Below, one piece after another: positions 53,235-63,264 of a stretch of 64,000 bases of DNA. The DNA comes from Candidatus Geothrix skivensis (GTDB lineage: Bacteria > Acidobacteriota > Holophagae > Holophagales > Holophagaceae). The position numbers and the translations under genes were made by a program. The notes beneath the pieces are model-generated. The model ran no database searches. It had not been told where the DNA came from and worked only from the letters and a program-made list of their open reading frames with translations. Position 1 is the stretch's first letter. Every line of letters begins with the position of its first letter. The stretch covers positions 372,001 through 436,000 of the forward strand of contig JADKIO010000006.1 in assembly GCA_016721195.1 (NCBI GenBank), read 5' to 3'.

Positions 53235-54278
53235 ATGAAGCAGCGCCTCTCCCCAAGCCTTGCCGGGCTACTCCTTGCCTTTCTGCTCGGCTGCACCAGT
53301 TCTGATCCCGCCGGGCGGGTCAACCCGGCGCCGGTGCCCATCGTCTATGCCGCCGGGTTCTCGGTCAATCAGGCTGGATTCAACGTGGCCATGCTCTGGA
53401 AGGATGGCGTCGCCATCCCCCTGTCCGATGGCAGCACCCACGCCGCCGTCCGGGCCTGCGTCGCCGTGGGCAGGGACCTGTATTCGGCTGGATACCTGCG
53501 CAATGGCGCCGGGTTCCAGGTCACCACCCTATGGAGAAACAGCAGCCCCACCTCGCTTTCAAACGGCACCACGAATTCCCTCGCCAATGGCATCGCCGTG
53601 TCCGGCCAGGACGTGCACGTGGTCGGACGGGAGCTCAACCTGGCCGGGAAGGCCGTGGCCATGTACTGGAAGAACGGCCTCCCCACGGCCCTTTCCGATG
53701 GCAGCACGGATGCTTTCGCCTACAGCGTGGCCGTCCTGAACGGGGATGTGTACATCGCGGGTTTCATCATGGACAAGGCCGGAATCAGCACCGCCATCTG
53801 CTGGAGAAACGGCCTCCCCACGGCCCTCTCCGACGGCCTACAGGCGGGGAAGGCCTATGGCGTTGCCGCCATCGGCGGGGATCTGTACGTCTGCGGGTAC
53901 CTGACCAATGCGAGCGGGGTGATGACCGCGACCTTCTGGAAGAACGGCCTGCCGGCAGCGCTCAGCGACGGGACGACCCAGGCCGATGCCTTCGTGCCCA
54001 TCATGCTGGGGAGGGACCTCTGCTTCCCCGGCTACCGTGCCAACCCTGCCGGGATATGGGTCGCGACCTACTGGATCAATGGCACCCAGGTACCCATCAC
54101 TGATGGCGCCTATGATGCGGAAGTCTTCGGCATCGTCCGGGTGGGCACTGACATCTACACTGCAGGCTATGAGCTCACACCCACCGGGGGGATCGCCGGA
54201 AAGATTTGGAAGAACGGCGTCCCCCAGTTGCTGGCCGCCAAGGGCGAGGCCAGTGCCCTCCTGCTCGTCACTGAATAG
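53235..54278 (+). CDS. repeat lipoprotein (seven units of about 46 residues)
   Basis: A 347-residue predicted lipoprotein with the lipobox FLLGC (Cys near residue 20). The mature part consists of about seven repeats ending in a motif like WKNGLPTALSDG (for example MLWKDGVAIPLSDG, MYWKNGLPTALSDG, TFWKNGLPAALSDG), each preceded by a GxDLYxAGYxxNxAG-like segment. The layout suggests a beta propeller. I know no function for it. It lies 34 bp after the radical SAM gene and ends 9 bp from the opposing motB-like gene. Confidence 0.8.
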   Translation: MKQRLSPSLAGLLLAFLLGCTSSDPAGRVNPAPVPIVYAAGFSVNQAGFNVAMLWKDGVAIPLSDGSTHAAVRACVAVGRDLYSAGYLRNGAGFQVTTLWRNSSPTSLSNGTTNSLANGIAVSGQDVHVVGRELNLAGKAVAMYWKNGLPTALSDGSTDAFAYSVAVLNGDVYIAGFIMDKAGISTAICWRNGLPTALSDGLQAGKAYGVAAIGGDLYVCGYLTNASGVMTATFWKNGLPAALSDGTTQADAFVPIMLGRDLCFPGYRANPAGIWVATYWINGTQVPITDGAYDAEVFGIVRVGTDIYTAGYELTPTGGIAGKIWKNGVPQLLAAKGEASALLLVTE

Positions 54279-54287
54279 AGGCAGGAC

Positions 54288-54946
54288 TCAGCGCTCCGCC
54301 ACCCGCTGGAACCGGAAGGAGACGCGGCGCTGGAGGGCCCGACCCTCCGGGCTGCCGCCATCGCCCTCGGGCTGGGCGTCCCCGTGGGCCTCCGAGGCCA
54401 GCTTGGCGGCAGGCAGACCGATGGCCCCCAGGTAGCGCTGGGCGGAAAGAGCCCGCTGGACGCTGAGGTCGAGGGCATCCCCCCCGCGGCCGCGCTCACC
54501 GGGGGCCGCGTGGCCTTCGCAGACGAGGGTGAAGCCCGGGTAGCGCAGGGCCAGTTCGGACAGTCGGGTGAGCAGCACGTCGCTGCCGGGGTGAGGGCCG
54601 CACTGCCCTCGTCGAAGATCAGGGCGGCCCGGAAGGTCACGAAGCGCAGGCGGGTGCCCACGTCTCGCCCATCATCGGCCTGGGCGGCGCTGAGCTGCTT
54701 CTCCAGGTCCTCGGCCTTGGCCGGGTCCATGCCCCGGGAGCCCGGCAGGATGCCGTCCCCCGCGCTCGCCTGGGTCTGCACCCCCAGTGCCTTCTGGATG
54801 GAGTTCAGGGCTTGCTGCAGCTTGGTCTGGTCCGCCACGGAGAAGGAGTAGAGCAGCGCGAAGAAGGCCATGAGCTGAACCATCAGGTCCGCAAAGGTCA
54901 CGAGCCACAGCGACTCCAGGTCCGCCTTGCGTCTCGCAAACCTCAT
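54288..54946 (-). pseudogene. MotB/OmpA-like stator protein, one frameshift
   Basis: Reads as MotB in two frames. The start ATG at 54946 begins a cytosolic tip and a membrane segment with the ion-conducting-type Asp20 (VTFADLMVQLMAFFALLYSF). The frame is lost at the G run 54588-54591 (CCCC on the coding strand). Adding one C restores LTPGSDVLLTRLSELALRYP and a C-terminal OmpA-like peptidoglycan-binding domain (FTLVCEGHAA, LSVQRALSAQRYL, GRALQRRVSF). With the 10-bp-distant motA it forms a stator pair. Whether the frameshift is real or a sequence error is open; repaired, it has 219 residues. Confidence 0.8.
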
Positions 54947-54956
54947 CGGCGCGAAG

Positions 54957-55724
54957 TTACCCACGGGCTCTCCGGTCGGCGCCCCGCTCCCGGGGGGCCA
55001 GGAAGGCGTTCAGCTGGGCCTCCAGGGCCGTGGGATGCATCTCCGCCTGGATGCCCAGCACCCCCTCCAGCATGATGTGCTTGAGCTGCAGTTCCTCCTT
55101 GCTGCGCAGTTCCAGCTTCCCGGCGATGGGGATGGCCAGCAGGTAGGCGATGACGGCGCCGTAGAGGGTGGACAGCAGGGACAGGGCCATGGCCCCGCCG
55201 ATGTTTGAGGGGTCCTTGATGCTGGCGAAGAGCTGCACCATGCCGATGAGGGTGCCCACCATCCCGAAGGAGGGCGCGCTCAGGGCGATGAAGCGGAAGA
55301 TCTCCTGGCCCTGAAGGTGCCGGTCCTGGGTGGAGCGCAGCTCTCCCGCCAGCACCCCGTGGATGTGCTCCCGGCTGGACTGGTCCACCACCATGCGCAG
55401 CCCCTTGGCCAGGAAGCCTTCCACATCCAGGGATTTCTCCATGTTCAGCAGGCCCTCCCGCCGGGCCCGCTGGGATAGGCCCACGATCTGGGCCACCAAG
55501 GCCTGGGTTTCCGGGGCGCGGGTGAAGAAGGCCCGACTGGCGATGTTGAAGGCATAGCTCACGTGCTCCAGGGGGAACCGGATCATCGTGGCTGCGATGA
55601 CCCCGCCCACCACCACCACCGTGCTGGCCGGGTGGAAGAAGATCCGCGGATTGGGCCCCATCCCGATGGCCACCGCCAGCAGGAGCACGCCCAGCAACAC
55701 GCCCAGGAAGCTGCCTCGATCCAT
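54957..55724 (-). CDS. MotA-type stator/proton channel subunit
   Basis: A 255-residue four-helix membrane protein of the MotA/TolQ/ExbB family. The ATG at 55724 has GAGGG upstream. Layout: membrane segments at about 7-25 and 29-48 (PASTVVVVGGVIAATMIRFP), a large cytosolic loop with the family REGLLNMEKSLD-like stretch, then two further segments (about 155-180, FGMVGTLIGMVQLF, and 188-215). The length and loop fit MotA/PomA rather than ExbB. The partner motB-like gene follows 10 bp downstream. No other flagellar genes are present in the window, so rotation or another proton-driven role cannot be decided. Confidence 0.88.
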   Translation of the reverse strand: MDRGSFLGVLLGVLLLAVAIGMGPNPRIFFHPASTVVVVGGVIAATMIRFPLEHVSYAFNIASRAFFTRAPETQALVAQIVGLSQRARREGLLNMEKSLDVEGFLAKGLRMVVDQSSREHIHGVLAGELRSTQDRHLQGQEIFRFIALSAPSFGMVGTLIGMVQLFASIKDPSNIGGAMALSLLSTLYGAVIAYLLAIPIAGKLELRSKEELQLKHIMLEGVLGIQAEMHPTALEAQLNAFLAPRERGADRRARG

Positions 55725-55841
55725 GAATCGGCCCTCGGGAAGCTCATCGGCAAGGCCTGCCCCCTGCCCTAGAAATGGCAAAATCCGTATCCCGGTCAGC
55801 CACGGCACCCGGGAGCCAGGCCCTGGAATCCTGGAGACTAT

Positions 55842-55879
55842 AAAACCAAGAGCGCCGTGCCAGGTTTCGGCACGGCGCT
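55842..55879 (-). terminator. intrinsic terminator after the multicopper oxidase gene
   Basis: On the minus strand an 11-bp perfect stem, AGCGCCGTGCC/GGCACGGCGCT with a 7-nt loop, is followed by CTTGGTTTT. It lies 29 bp past the oxidase stop at 55908. The T tract is interrupted, so it may be moderately efficient. Confidence 0.7.
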
Positions 55880-55907
55880 GCATGGCTTTGGGGAGTTGGG
55901 TCCTTCG

Positions 55908-57918
55908 CTAGGGCGCGACCACCTGGAAGGGCCGCATCATCTCGTGCTCCTCGTGGGCCAGGATGTGGCAGTGCCACATGTAGGTGCCTGCGATATCGAA
56001 CTTGGCCCGGACCTTCACGTAGCCAACCCGCAGTCCATCCTGGGAGCCCGGAGGCACGCGCACGGTCTCCTTCCAGCCAAATTCATCGGCGTTCACCGTG
56101 TAGGGGCTGCCATCCCCCGGAGTCACGGGCGTCCCCAGGTCATCCACGTCCGGCTGGAGACCCGCCCCGGTCACGGAAGGCATGGTGAGGGCATCGGCGG
56201 CGGCGTAATCCTGCACGCTGATGGTGCCCTTCTCCAGCACTTCGAAGTTCACCAGGTGGATGTGCATGGGGTGCATGTCGACGGTGGCGTTGACCAGGAT
56301 CCAGTCCTCGATGGCATCGAGGTTGTGCTGCTCCTGGGGGTGCAGGGGATCGGCGAAAGCCCGGCCGTTCACCTTGAGCATCAGGCGGGGGAGGGCCGTT
56401 CCGGTTTCAGAGCTGTAGACGAACCGGTCGAACTCGTCCGTCTCCTGAAGGTCGAAGGTGGCCGTACGGACCGGCGTATTCCAGCCGGCGGGCCGCACGA
56501 TCGTGCGGGGAGCGGCCGGAATCACGCTGGTGTCCGTGCCGACGAGGGGCTTGTTGATGCGGAACTGCATGATGCGGCCCGTGGTGTTGCTGGCGACCGA
56601 GTCGCCGCCGGGATAGGGGGTGGCGGCATTGTTCCGCAGCGTGAGCACGGTGCCGGCCGCGAACTGGCTGAAGTCGATGATCAGGTCGCCGCGCTCGCCA
56701 GGTGCGATCAGCAGGCCCGAATCATCGCTCCGCGCCACGGACACCGCCGCGGGCAGCAGGCCACCCTCGTTGCCGATGAGCTTGGCGGCGGCAGCGGGGA
56801 TGGCCCCGCCCCCCTGGCGCTCGAGCCACAGGTTGTAGAACCGGGAGTCCGAGCCGTTCAGGAGCCGGAACCGGTACTTCCGGGGTTCCACATCCAGGTA
56901 GGGCCAGACCTTGCCGTTCACCAGGATGGTGTTGCCGAAGAACTCCGGGAAGGAGGTGAAGACCGGCTGCCCGTTCACCACGGCCTGCTCGCCGGTGGCG
57001 TCCAGCAGGGGCACGGCCGAGTAGTGGAGGGAACCATCCTTGTTGAAGGACCGGTCCTGGATCACCAGGGGGACCTCGTAGCTGCCCGCAGGCAGGTTCA
57101 AGCCGTCCTCATGGGCGTCGCGGATGATGTAGTTGGCCGCCAGACCGGCGTAGACGTTGATCCGGGTGATGCCGAGCGCATGGTCGTGGAACCAGACGTG
57201 GCCGGCCCCCTGGGTGTTGGGGTAGGTGTAGGTGACCGTGTTGCCGTTGGGGCGGGCGGGGCGGCCGCTCACGGGGTCGGCGGGCAGAGCGGTTTGGGCC
57301 GCAGGATCGTTCGTCACCCAGGCCAGCGGATGTCCGTCGAACTCCGGAGCCACATGGCCCCCATGGAGGTGGGGTACGATGCGGATCTCGGGCTCGCCCG
57401 CACTCATGCCATCCACGGTCTTGTCGACCGTCAGCAGGTGGCGGGTGAGGAGGGCGCCCGTGGGACCCTTAAGGTCGTTGACGCTTCACCGAAACCGGCT
57501 TGCCCGTCTCGCCGGCCAGGGTGGAGCGGGCCTGGATGCTGGCTCCGAGGTAGCCGGCCTTGATGCCGTTGACGGTGTAGCCCCAGACGGTGCTGCGGAT
57601 GGGGGCACTGGTGACGGGATCCAGGAAGTCGCTGCCATCCTTTTTCCGCAGGCCGAAATCGAAGCCGGTGGTCTGTTCGGCGGTCACCGTATAGGAATCG
57701 AAGCCCGGCTTGGTGGTCGAGTCCGGGGTGGCGAAGGGGATGATCGGGAGCGGGGTCCCGAACTGCTTGAGCTGGAGCGCATCCAGGATTTCCGTGGGAG
57801 AGGCGGCGGGAACGGGCACATTCTGGGTCACCGTGACGGTGCTGTTGCCACCGCCGCAGCCGACCAGGAGTGCCACCATGGCACTTCCACCCATCGTCAA
57901 GAGCGTATTGCGAGGCAT
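55908..57918 (-). pseudogene. multicopper oxidase, one frameshift
   Basis: Reads as a CotA/bilirubin-oxidase-like multicopper oxidase in two frames. The start at 57918 (AAGGAG upstream) begins a lipoprotein signal (LLVGC). The first part ends in AGETGKPVSVK; near 57483 one base is extra (or two are missing), and the other frame continues VNDLKGPTGALLTRHLLTVD. Copper ligands are all visible: HLHGGH, WFHDHALG, HPMHIHLVNF and WHCHILAHEEHEMM. It would oxidise metals or phenolic substrates in the envelope. If the frameshift is a sequence error the product is a complete oxidase of about 670 residues. A good terminator follows. Confidence 0.85.
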
Positions 57919-58120
57919 CTCAAGCTCCTTTGAAGAACGCCAAAACATCCGATCGGACTCAGGAAAGGGTCTGATCCCTACAGGTCATCTATGATCCAGG
58001 GCCAGAGTGGGTCCTAGATCGATGGGCGTATATGGGGGGTTTTCCCCATATTGCTTCCAGGAAACCCGCAGTTCACCGGGAGTTCCTTCGCAGAGGGAGA
58101 ATCCTGGTACAACTCAAGCC

Positions 58121-59789
58121 ATGTCTTGCACCTGGCGACCCCTCGCGCTCTTCCTGCTTTCGGCGGCTTTCCTGGCCGCCGCTCCCCCGGCGCCCCACTG
58201 GCTTTCCGCAGGGGAGGCCCTGTACCGGGAGGGCCGGCTCCCCACCGGCAAGGCGCTGCCGGGCTCTCTCAAGGGGGATCGCACCGTGCAGGGCATGGCC
58301 ATGACCTGTGCCAGCTGCCACATGGCCAGCGGCCTGGGGTCGAGCGAAGGGGGGTCCAATGAAGGAGGCGTGCGCGTCCCGCCCATCCATGGACCCGCCC
58401 TCTTCCAGCCCCGGTACCTGGCGCTGCCGCGGCTCCAGGGAGCTGATCGGGAGAAGCTGGGGCTGAAGGCGCCGCCGCTGCGACCCGCCTACACGGATGC
58501 CTCCCTTGCCCGCGCCCTCCGCTCCGGGATCGATCCCGCCGGGCGGGAGTTCAACGAGGGGATGCCCCGGTATGCCTTGACGGACCGCCACATGGCGCTC
58601 CTGATCCGCTACCTGAGGGCCCTCTCCGCCACGCCGCCCCCCGGAGTGGACGGCAAGACCATCCGATTCGCCACCGTCATCGGCTCCGAGGTACGCGCGG
58701 CGGACCGGGAGGCCATGTTGAAGCCACTGCAGTCCTTCCTGGCCTTCAACAACGACATGCCCCGCACCTTCGGCCACCGGATGTTCCGCTCACCGGCGGG
58801 CCGGAACCTCATCGAGGACCACCGGACCTACACGCTGGAGCCCTGGGTCCTGTCGGGCCCGCCCGCCACCTGGCGGCGGCAGCTGGAGACCCGCTACCGG
58901 AAAGCCCCGGTGTTCGCCCTGCTGGGTGGCATCAGCTACGGCTCCTGGCAGCCCATCCACGACTTCTGCGAAGCCCGGCGCCTCCCCTGCATCCTCCCCA
59001 TCACCGACCTTCCAGTGGTCTCGGACCAGAGCTGGTACACCCTCTATTTTTCCCGGGGCCTGCGCCAGGAGGGTGAGGCCGCCGCCCGCTTCCTGGCCAG
59101 CGGCCCCGCCGCCGCCACAGGCTCCCAAGTGGTCCAGGTGGTGCAGGGCGCCACCGGTCGGGCCCCTCGCTGAGGGGTTCACCACCACCTGGCGCGAGTT
59201 GGGCCGGCCCGGGCCGAGAACCCTGGAGCTGGCGGACGGGGAGCGGATCGATCCGGCCCGGCTGCGCGATCTGGTCTCCGGGGAACCGTCCGCCGCGCTT
59301 CTTCTCTGGGCCGGTCCCGAAGTCCTAGAGGCCCTGGCGCCGGGCCTGGTTCCGGCCGCGGACAATCTCCCCCTGCTGGTTTCCGGGGGCGCCTGGAAGG
59401 AGCGGCTGTACGGCCTGCCCGAGGCCCTGCGCGACAGGACCTACATCACCTTCCCCTACCGCCATCCCGATGACGAGGCCCGAATCCTCCGGAACACGGT
59501 GCCCAGCCTGGCCCTGGAGGCCGGTCGCCGGGATAGCCCCCGCATCGCCTCGCGGATGTACACCCTCGTCCAGATCCTCAGCAAGGCCTTCCTGGCCATG
59601 GAGGGCGCGTACTACCGCGACAACCTGTTCGACCGCATCGGCCTGCTGCCGGACCAGACCCGGCCGGATTTCGAGCGGCTCTCCTTCGGCCCCGGGCAGC
59701 GCCATGCCTCCAGGGGCTGCTACGTCATGCAGCTCTCCGCGGGTCCCGAGCCTCAGCTGCTGAAGCGGAGCGACTGGGTGATCCACTGA
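58121..59789 (+). pseudogene. cytochrome c-periplasmic binding protein fusion, one frameshift
   Basis: The signal peptide (MSCTWRPLALFLLSAAFLAA) is followed by a cytochrome c domain with CASCH (Cys63, Cys66, His67) and a likely axial Met in EGMPRYALT. The second half resembles a type I periplasmic binding fold of the branched-chain amino-acid receptor kind (VFALLGGISYGSWQPIHDFC, then LPCILPITDLPVVSDQSWYT). The frame breaks at the C run 59163-59166. Removing one C restores GATGRALAEGFTTTWRELGR and runs to 59789, ending KRSDWVIH. Repaired, it is about 555 residues. It is divergent from the multicopper oxidase. Such fusions may couple ligand sensing or capture to electron transfer; the role is unknown. 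Confidence 0.8.
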
Positions 59790-59813
59790 TCGGCGCCGCC
59801 GTCTGGAGACCCT

Positions 59814-60674
59814 TCACAGCCCCGGAGGGAACCCCAGGGCCAGCCGGACCCGGGCGATGCCTGGATCCACGGAGCCGTCGGCCCGGCGGATGAGGATCGG
59901 GGCTTCCACCTCGGGGCACTGGGCCAGGGCCTCGAAATCCTCCGGAAGGTCCTGGCGGCGGGCGGCGGCGAAGACATCCAGGCCGTAGGGCTCGCCCTCC
60001 TTGAAGACGAACTCCCGGCGATGGAGGCAGAGCAGACCAGCCTCCGCCAGGGCCCCCAGGGCCCGGTCGCGCTGATCGTTGGGAAAGACGCAGGCGAAGA
60101 TGCCGCCGGGAGCCAGGATGCGGGCCGCAGCCTGGGCATAGTCGGCGATGCTGCCCCGCACCTCCAGGCGGGCAGGCACCGACTGGGCATGGGCGGCGGG
60201 GAGGCGGTGCCCCTCGGGCCAGTAGGGCGGCGTGCCGAACACCAGGTCGAAGGGGGCTTCCCCGAAGAACAGCCCGGGCTCCCGCAGATCCCCCAGCCGG
60301 GGGAAGACGCGGTCCTCCTGGCCGTTGAAGCGGAGGCTCTTCCGGGCCAGGCGCAGGCTCTGTTCCTGGGCCTCCACGGTGTGGACCACGGCGCCGGGAC
60401 AGCGCCAGGCCGCCAGCAGCGCCACGCTGCCGATGCCTGAGCCCAGATCCGCGATGCGGGTGGCGCGGGGGCACCAGGTGGTGCCGTACCAGGCAGTCAC
60501 CAGATCGTCCGTGCTGAAGCGGTTGCCCTTCTTCAGCTGGAAGATGCGCCAGCGGCCGCAGAGGCCATCCAGGGTCTCGTCCGCCTCCGGTTCCACCCCG
60601 CCCGGTGGCGTGGGCCCAGGGCGTGCCCAGCCCTTGAAGCTGGGTTCGTCATCGGGAGCAGAGCAGCGCGGCAT
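59814..60674 (-). CDS. TrmN6-like SAM-dependent adenine-N6 methyltransferase
   Basis: A 286-residue class I methyltransferase. Motif I is IADLGSGIGSVALLAA, and motif IV is GTPPYW, the NPPY-type catalytic motif used on exocyclic amines. The preceding FQLKKGNRFSTDDLVTAWYG resembles the N-terminal signature of tRNA1(Val) A37-N6 methyltransferases. A related DNA or protein target cannot be excluded. The first 30 or so residues look disordered, and an internal start is possible. It is convergent with the cytochrome-binding protein gene, 24 bp apart. Confidence 0.85.
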   Translation of the reverse strand: MPRCSAPDDEPSFKGWARPGPTPPGGVEPEADETLDGLCGRWRIFQLKKGNRFSTDDLVTAWYGTTWCPRATRIADLGSGIGSVALLAAWRCPGAVVHTVEAQEQSLRLARKSLRFNGQEDRVFPRLGDLREPGLFFGEAPFDLVFGTPPYWPEGHRLPAAHAQSVPARLEVRGSIADYAQAAARILAPGGIFACVFPNDQRDRALGALAEAGLLCLHRREFVFKEGEPYGLDVFAAARRQDLPEDFEALAQCPEVEAPILIRRADGSVDPGIARVRLALGFPPGL

Positions 60675-60802
60675 GGATCGAGTGTGGGACCTTCAGTGAA
60701 CTCAACGGAAGATTGGGAACCGCGAAAATCGCGAAAAGAGGCGAAAAGGGGGGGGCGGATCGGCGGCGAGCATCAGCCCATCCGACATGAAAAGCTGAAA
60801 CA

Positions 60803-60911
60803 ACAGATTCCACAGATGGGTGCTGGCACCACCTGCATGGGCCCGCCAAGGGCAACCCCCGCATGGCACCCCGGCTTCTTTATTCAAGCTGTGCGAATCT
60901 GTGAAATCTGT
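60803..60911. repeat. intergenic inverted repeat
   Basis: ACAGATTCCACAGAT (60803-60817) and ATCTGTGAAATCTGT (60897-60911) are inverted copies with one mismatch, 79 bp apart. They lie in a 366-bp gap with lower GC that also holds three GCGAAAA-type direct repeats near 60720-60750. No gene is seen between 60675 and 61040. It could be an intergenic repeat family or a relA leader element. Confidence 0.45.
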
Positions 60912-61040
60912 GGACCCATGCCTTTTTGGCGCGCCCGAAGGGCGTTCGCCCCTTTCGAGGTTTCCTTTTCCCAGTTCCTGCCCTCCGGTCATCCACGCTT
61001 CCGGTCTGGCATCTGGACAGCGGCTGCGCGACACTCAAAC

Positions 61041-63264
61041 ATGGCCGTGTCTGGGAAAGCCCCGGAACCGATCCTCCGCGAGGGGGAAGGCACGGCCTGC
61101 GGGGAAGATGGCTGCCAGACCCTCGACGGCGCCTTCCAGGGCGTGAAGGCGGCCTTCCTCCAGCACCACCCCAATGGGGATGTCTCCCTGCTGCTCCGGG
61201 CCTTCCAGGTGGGCCGGGACATGCACGCCACCCAGATCCGCAAAAGCGGCGAGCCCTACTTCTTCCACCCCCTGGCCGTGGCCCGGAGCCTGGCGGAGTG
61301 GCGCCTGGATGCCGTGAGCGTGGCTTGCGGCATGCTGCACGACGTGGTGGAAGACACCCTCGCGACCCAGGCCCAGGTGAAGGCCCAGTTCGGCGAGGAG
61401 ATCTCCGAAATCGTGGACGGCCTCACCAAGATGAGCAAGCTGGCCTTCACGGACAAGCACCTGCTCAACGCCGAGAACGTCCGCAAGCTCCTGGTGGCCA
61501 TGGGCAAGGACGTGCGGGTGCTGCTGGTGAAGCTGGCGGACCGGCTGCACAACATGAAGACGCTGGACGTCATGGAAGAGGAGAAGCGCCGCCGCATCTC
61601 CCGGGAGACCCTGGAGCTCTACGCGCCCCTGGCCAACCGCCTGGGCATGGGCGTGGTGCGCCTCGACCTGGAGGACCTGGCCTTCCGCCAGCTGGAACCG
61701 CAGCAGTACGCCGAGCTCAGCAAGTCGGTGGAGGCCAAGCGCGCCAAGTTGTCGGCCACCATCCAGGAGATCAACGGCTCCATCCACGCCATCCTCCGCC
61801 AGCACGGCATCTCCGCCCAGGTCTACGGCCGCATCAAGCACCTCTACGGCATCTGGAAGAAGATGGGCGTCCAGGCCAAGAACTTCGACGACATCCACGA
61901 CTGGTTGGCCTATCGCATCATCTGCCCCGACCGGGCCAGTTGCTACGGCCCTGGGCCTGGTGCATGGCCTCTTCAAGCCCGTGCCCGGCAAGTTCAAGGA
62001 CTACATCAGCCTGCCCAAGGAAAACGGCTACCAGAGCATCCACACCACGGTGCTGATGGGCTCCGGCGACCTCTTCGAGGTGCAGATCCGCACCGAGGAG
62101 ATGCACGTCCATGCGGAGGCCGGCATCGCCAGCCACTGGACCTACAAGGACGGGCGCATCGCCAACCGCTCCGAAATCAACCAGGCCACCTTCCTCCGCC
62201 GCATGGTGGAGCTGCACCAGGACGCCCAGGACAGCCGGGACCTGGTGGCCAACCTGCGGGGCGAGCTGACCTTCAACCGCATCCAGGTCTTCACTCCCAA
62301 GGGCGACCTGCGGAGCCTGGTGGAGAACAGCACGCCCGTCGACTTCGCCTACGCCATCCACACCCAGGTGGGCCACCGCTGCGTGGGCGCCAAGGTGAAC
62401 GGCCGCATCGTGCCACTCAAGCACACCCTACTGAACGGCGACCGCGTGGAGATTCTCACCCGGCCCGACCACAAGCCCAGCCGCGACTGGCTCGGCTTCG
62501 TGAAGTCCGCCGGCGCCAAGAGCCGCATCCAGGCCTTCATCCGCGAGGAGGAGCGCGCCCACGCGATCACCCAGGGCAAGGAGCGCCTCGAGCGGGAGGC
62601 CCGGACCATGGGCGTGCGCCTGGACGATGCCGAGTCCCACGTAAAACTCGAGGCCCGCCTGGTGGAGCTGAAGCTGGCCAACTGGGAGGCGGCCTACGCG
62701 GCCCTGGGCTTCCGGCCGCATCACGGTCCACAAGCTCATTGAGCCCTTGATCCCCGAACCCGAGCGCGCCAAGCCCAAGGAGAACACCTCGAACCTCATG
62801 GATTCGGTGGTGGTGGGCGACACCACGGGCATCCTCTACACCCTGGCAGCCTGCTGCAAGCCCATCTGGGGCGACGAGGTGGTGGGCTACATTACCCGCT
62901 CCGGGGCACGGCCATCCACCGGGCGGATTGCGCCCAGCTCAACACCGGCACCTTGCATCCCGAGCGCCGGGTGAACGTGGCCTGGGGCAAGCACGGCAAC
63001 GAGCTCTACGATACGGAGATCACCCTCACCACCGAGGACCGGCCGGGCATGGTGGCGGCCATTTCCGAGGGCATCCAGCGCCTGGGCATCAACGTGCAGC
63101 GCTTCCACGGATCGGCCACCGAGGAGGGCGCCGGCCTCTTCCACATCGCCCTCCGGGTGCGGGACCGGACCCACCTGGTGGAGCTCATGGCGGGCCTGCG
63201 CCGGGCGCGGGGCGTCTATACCGTGGAGCGGGTGAAGGGGTCGGTGTTCGGGAAGGTGAAGTGA
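61041..63264 (+). pseudogene. RelA/SpoT (p)ppGpp synthetase/hydrolase, three frameshifts
   Basis: Domain order is complete across four frame segments. The HD hydrolase has YFFHPLAVARSLAEW, GMLHDVVEDT and ADRLHNMKTL. The synthetase has YGRIKHLYGIWKKM, ENGYQSIHTTV and VQIRTEEMHVHAEAGIASHW. The TGS domain has VFTPKGDLRSLVENSTPVDF, and the C-terminal ACT has EITLTTEDRPGMVAAISEGI. Breaks: 61946-61948 (about two bases lost before ALGLVHGLFKP), 62712-62713 (one extra C before GRITVHKLIEP) and 62900-62906 (one base lost before RGTAIHRADCAQ). Three separate indels in an otherwise well-conserved gene of central physiology look more like sequence errors than decay. It overlaps the Nudix gene by four bases. 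Confidence 0.88.

Noticed and set aside
54167..54587. continuation of the motB-like frame past the G run
   Set aside because: Beyond the break the frame is Ser/Pro/Arg-rich and antisense to the lipoprotein end, while the other frame carries the OmpA-like domain.
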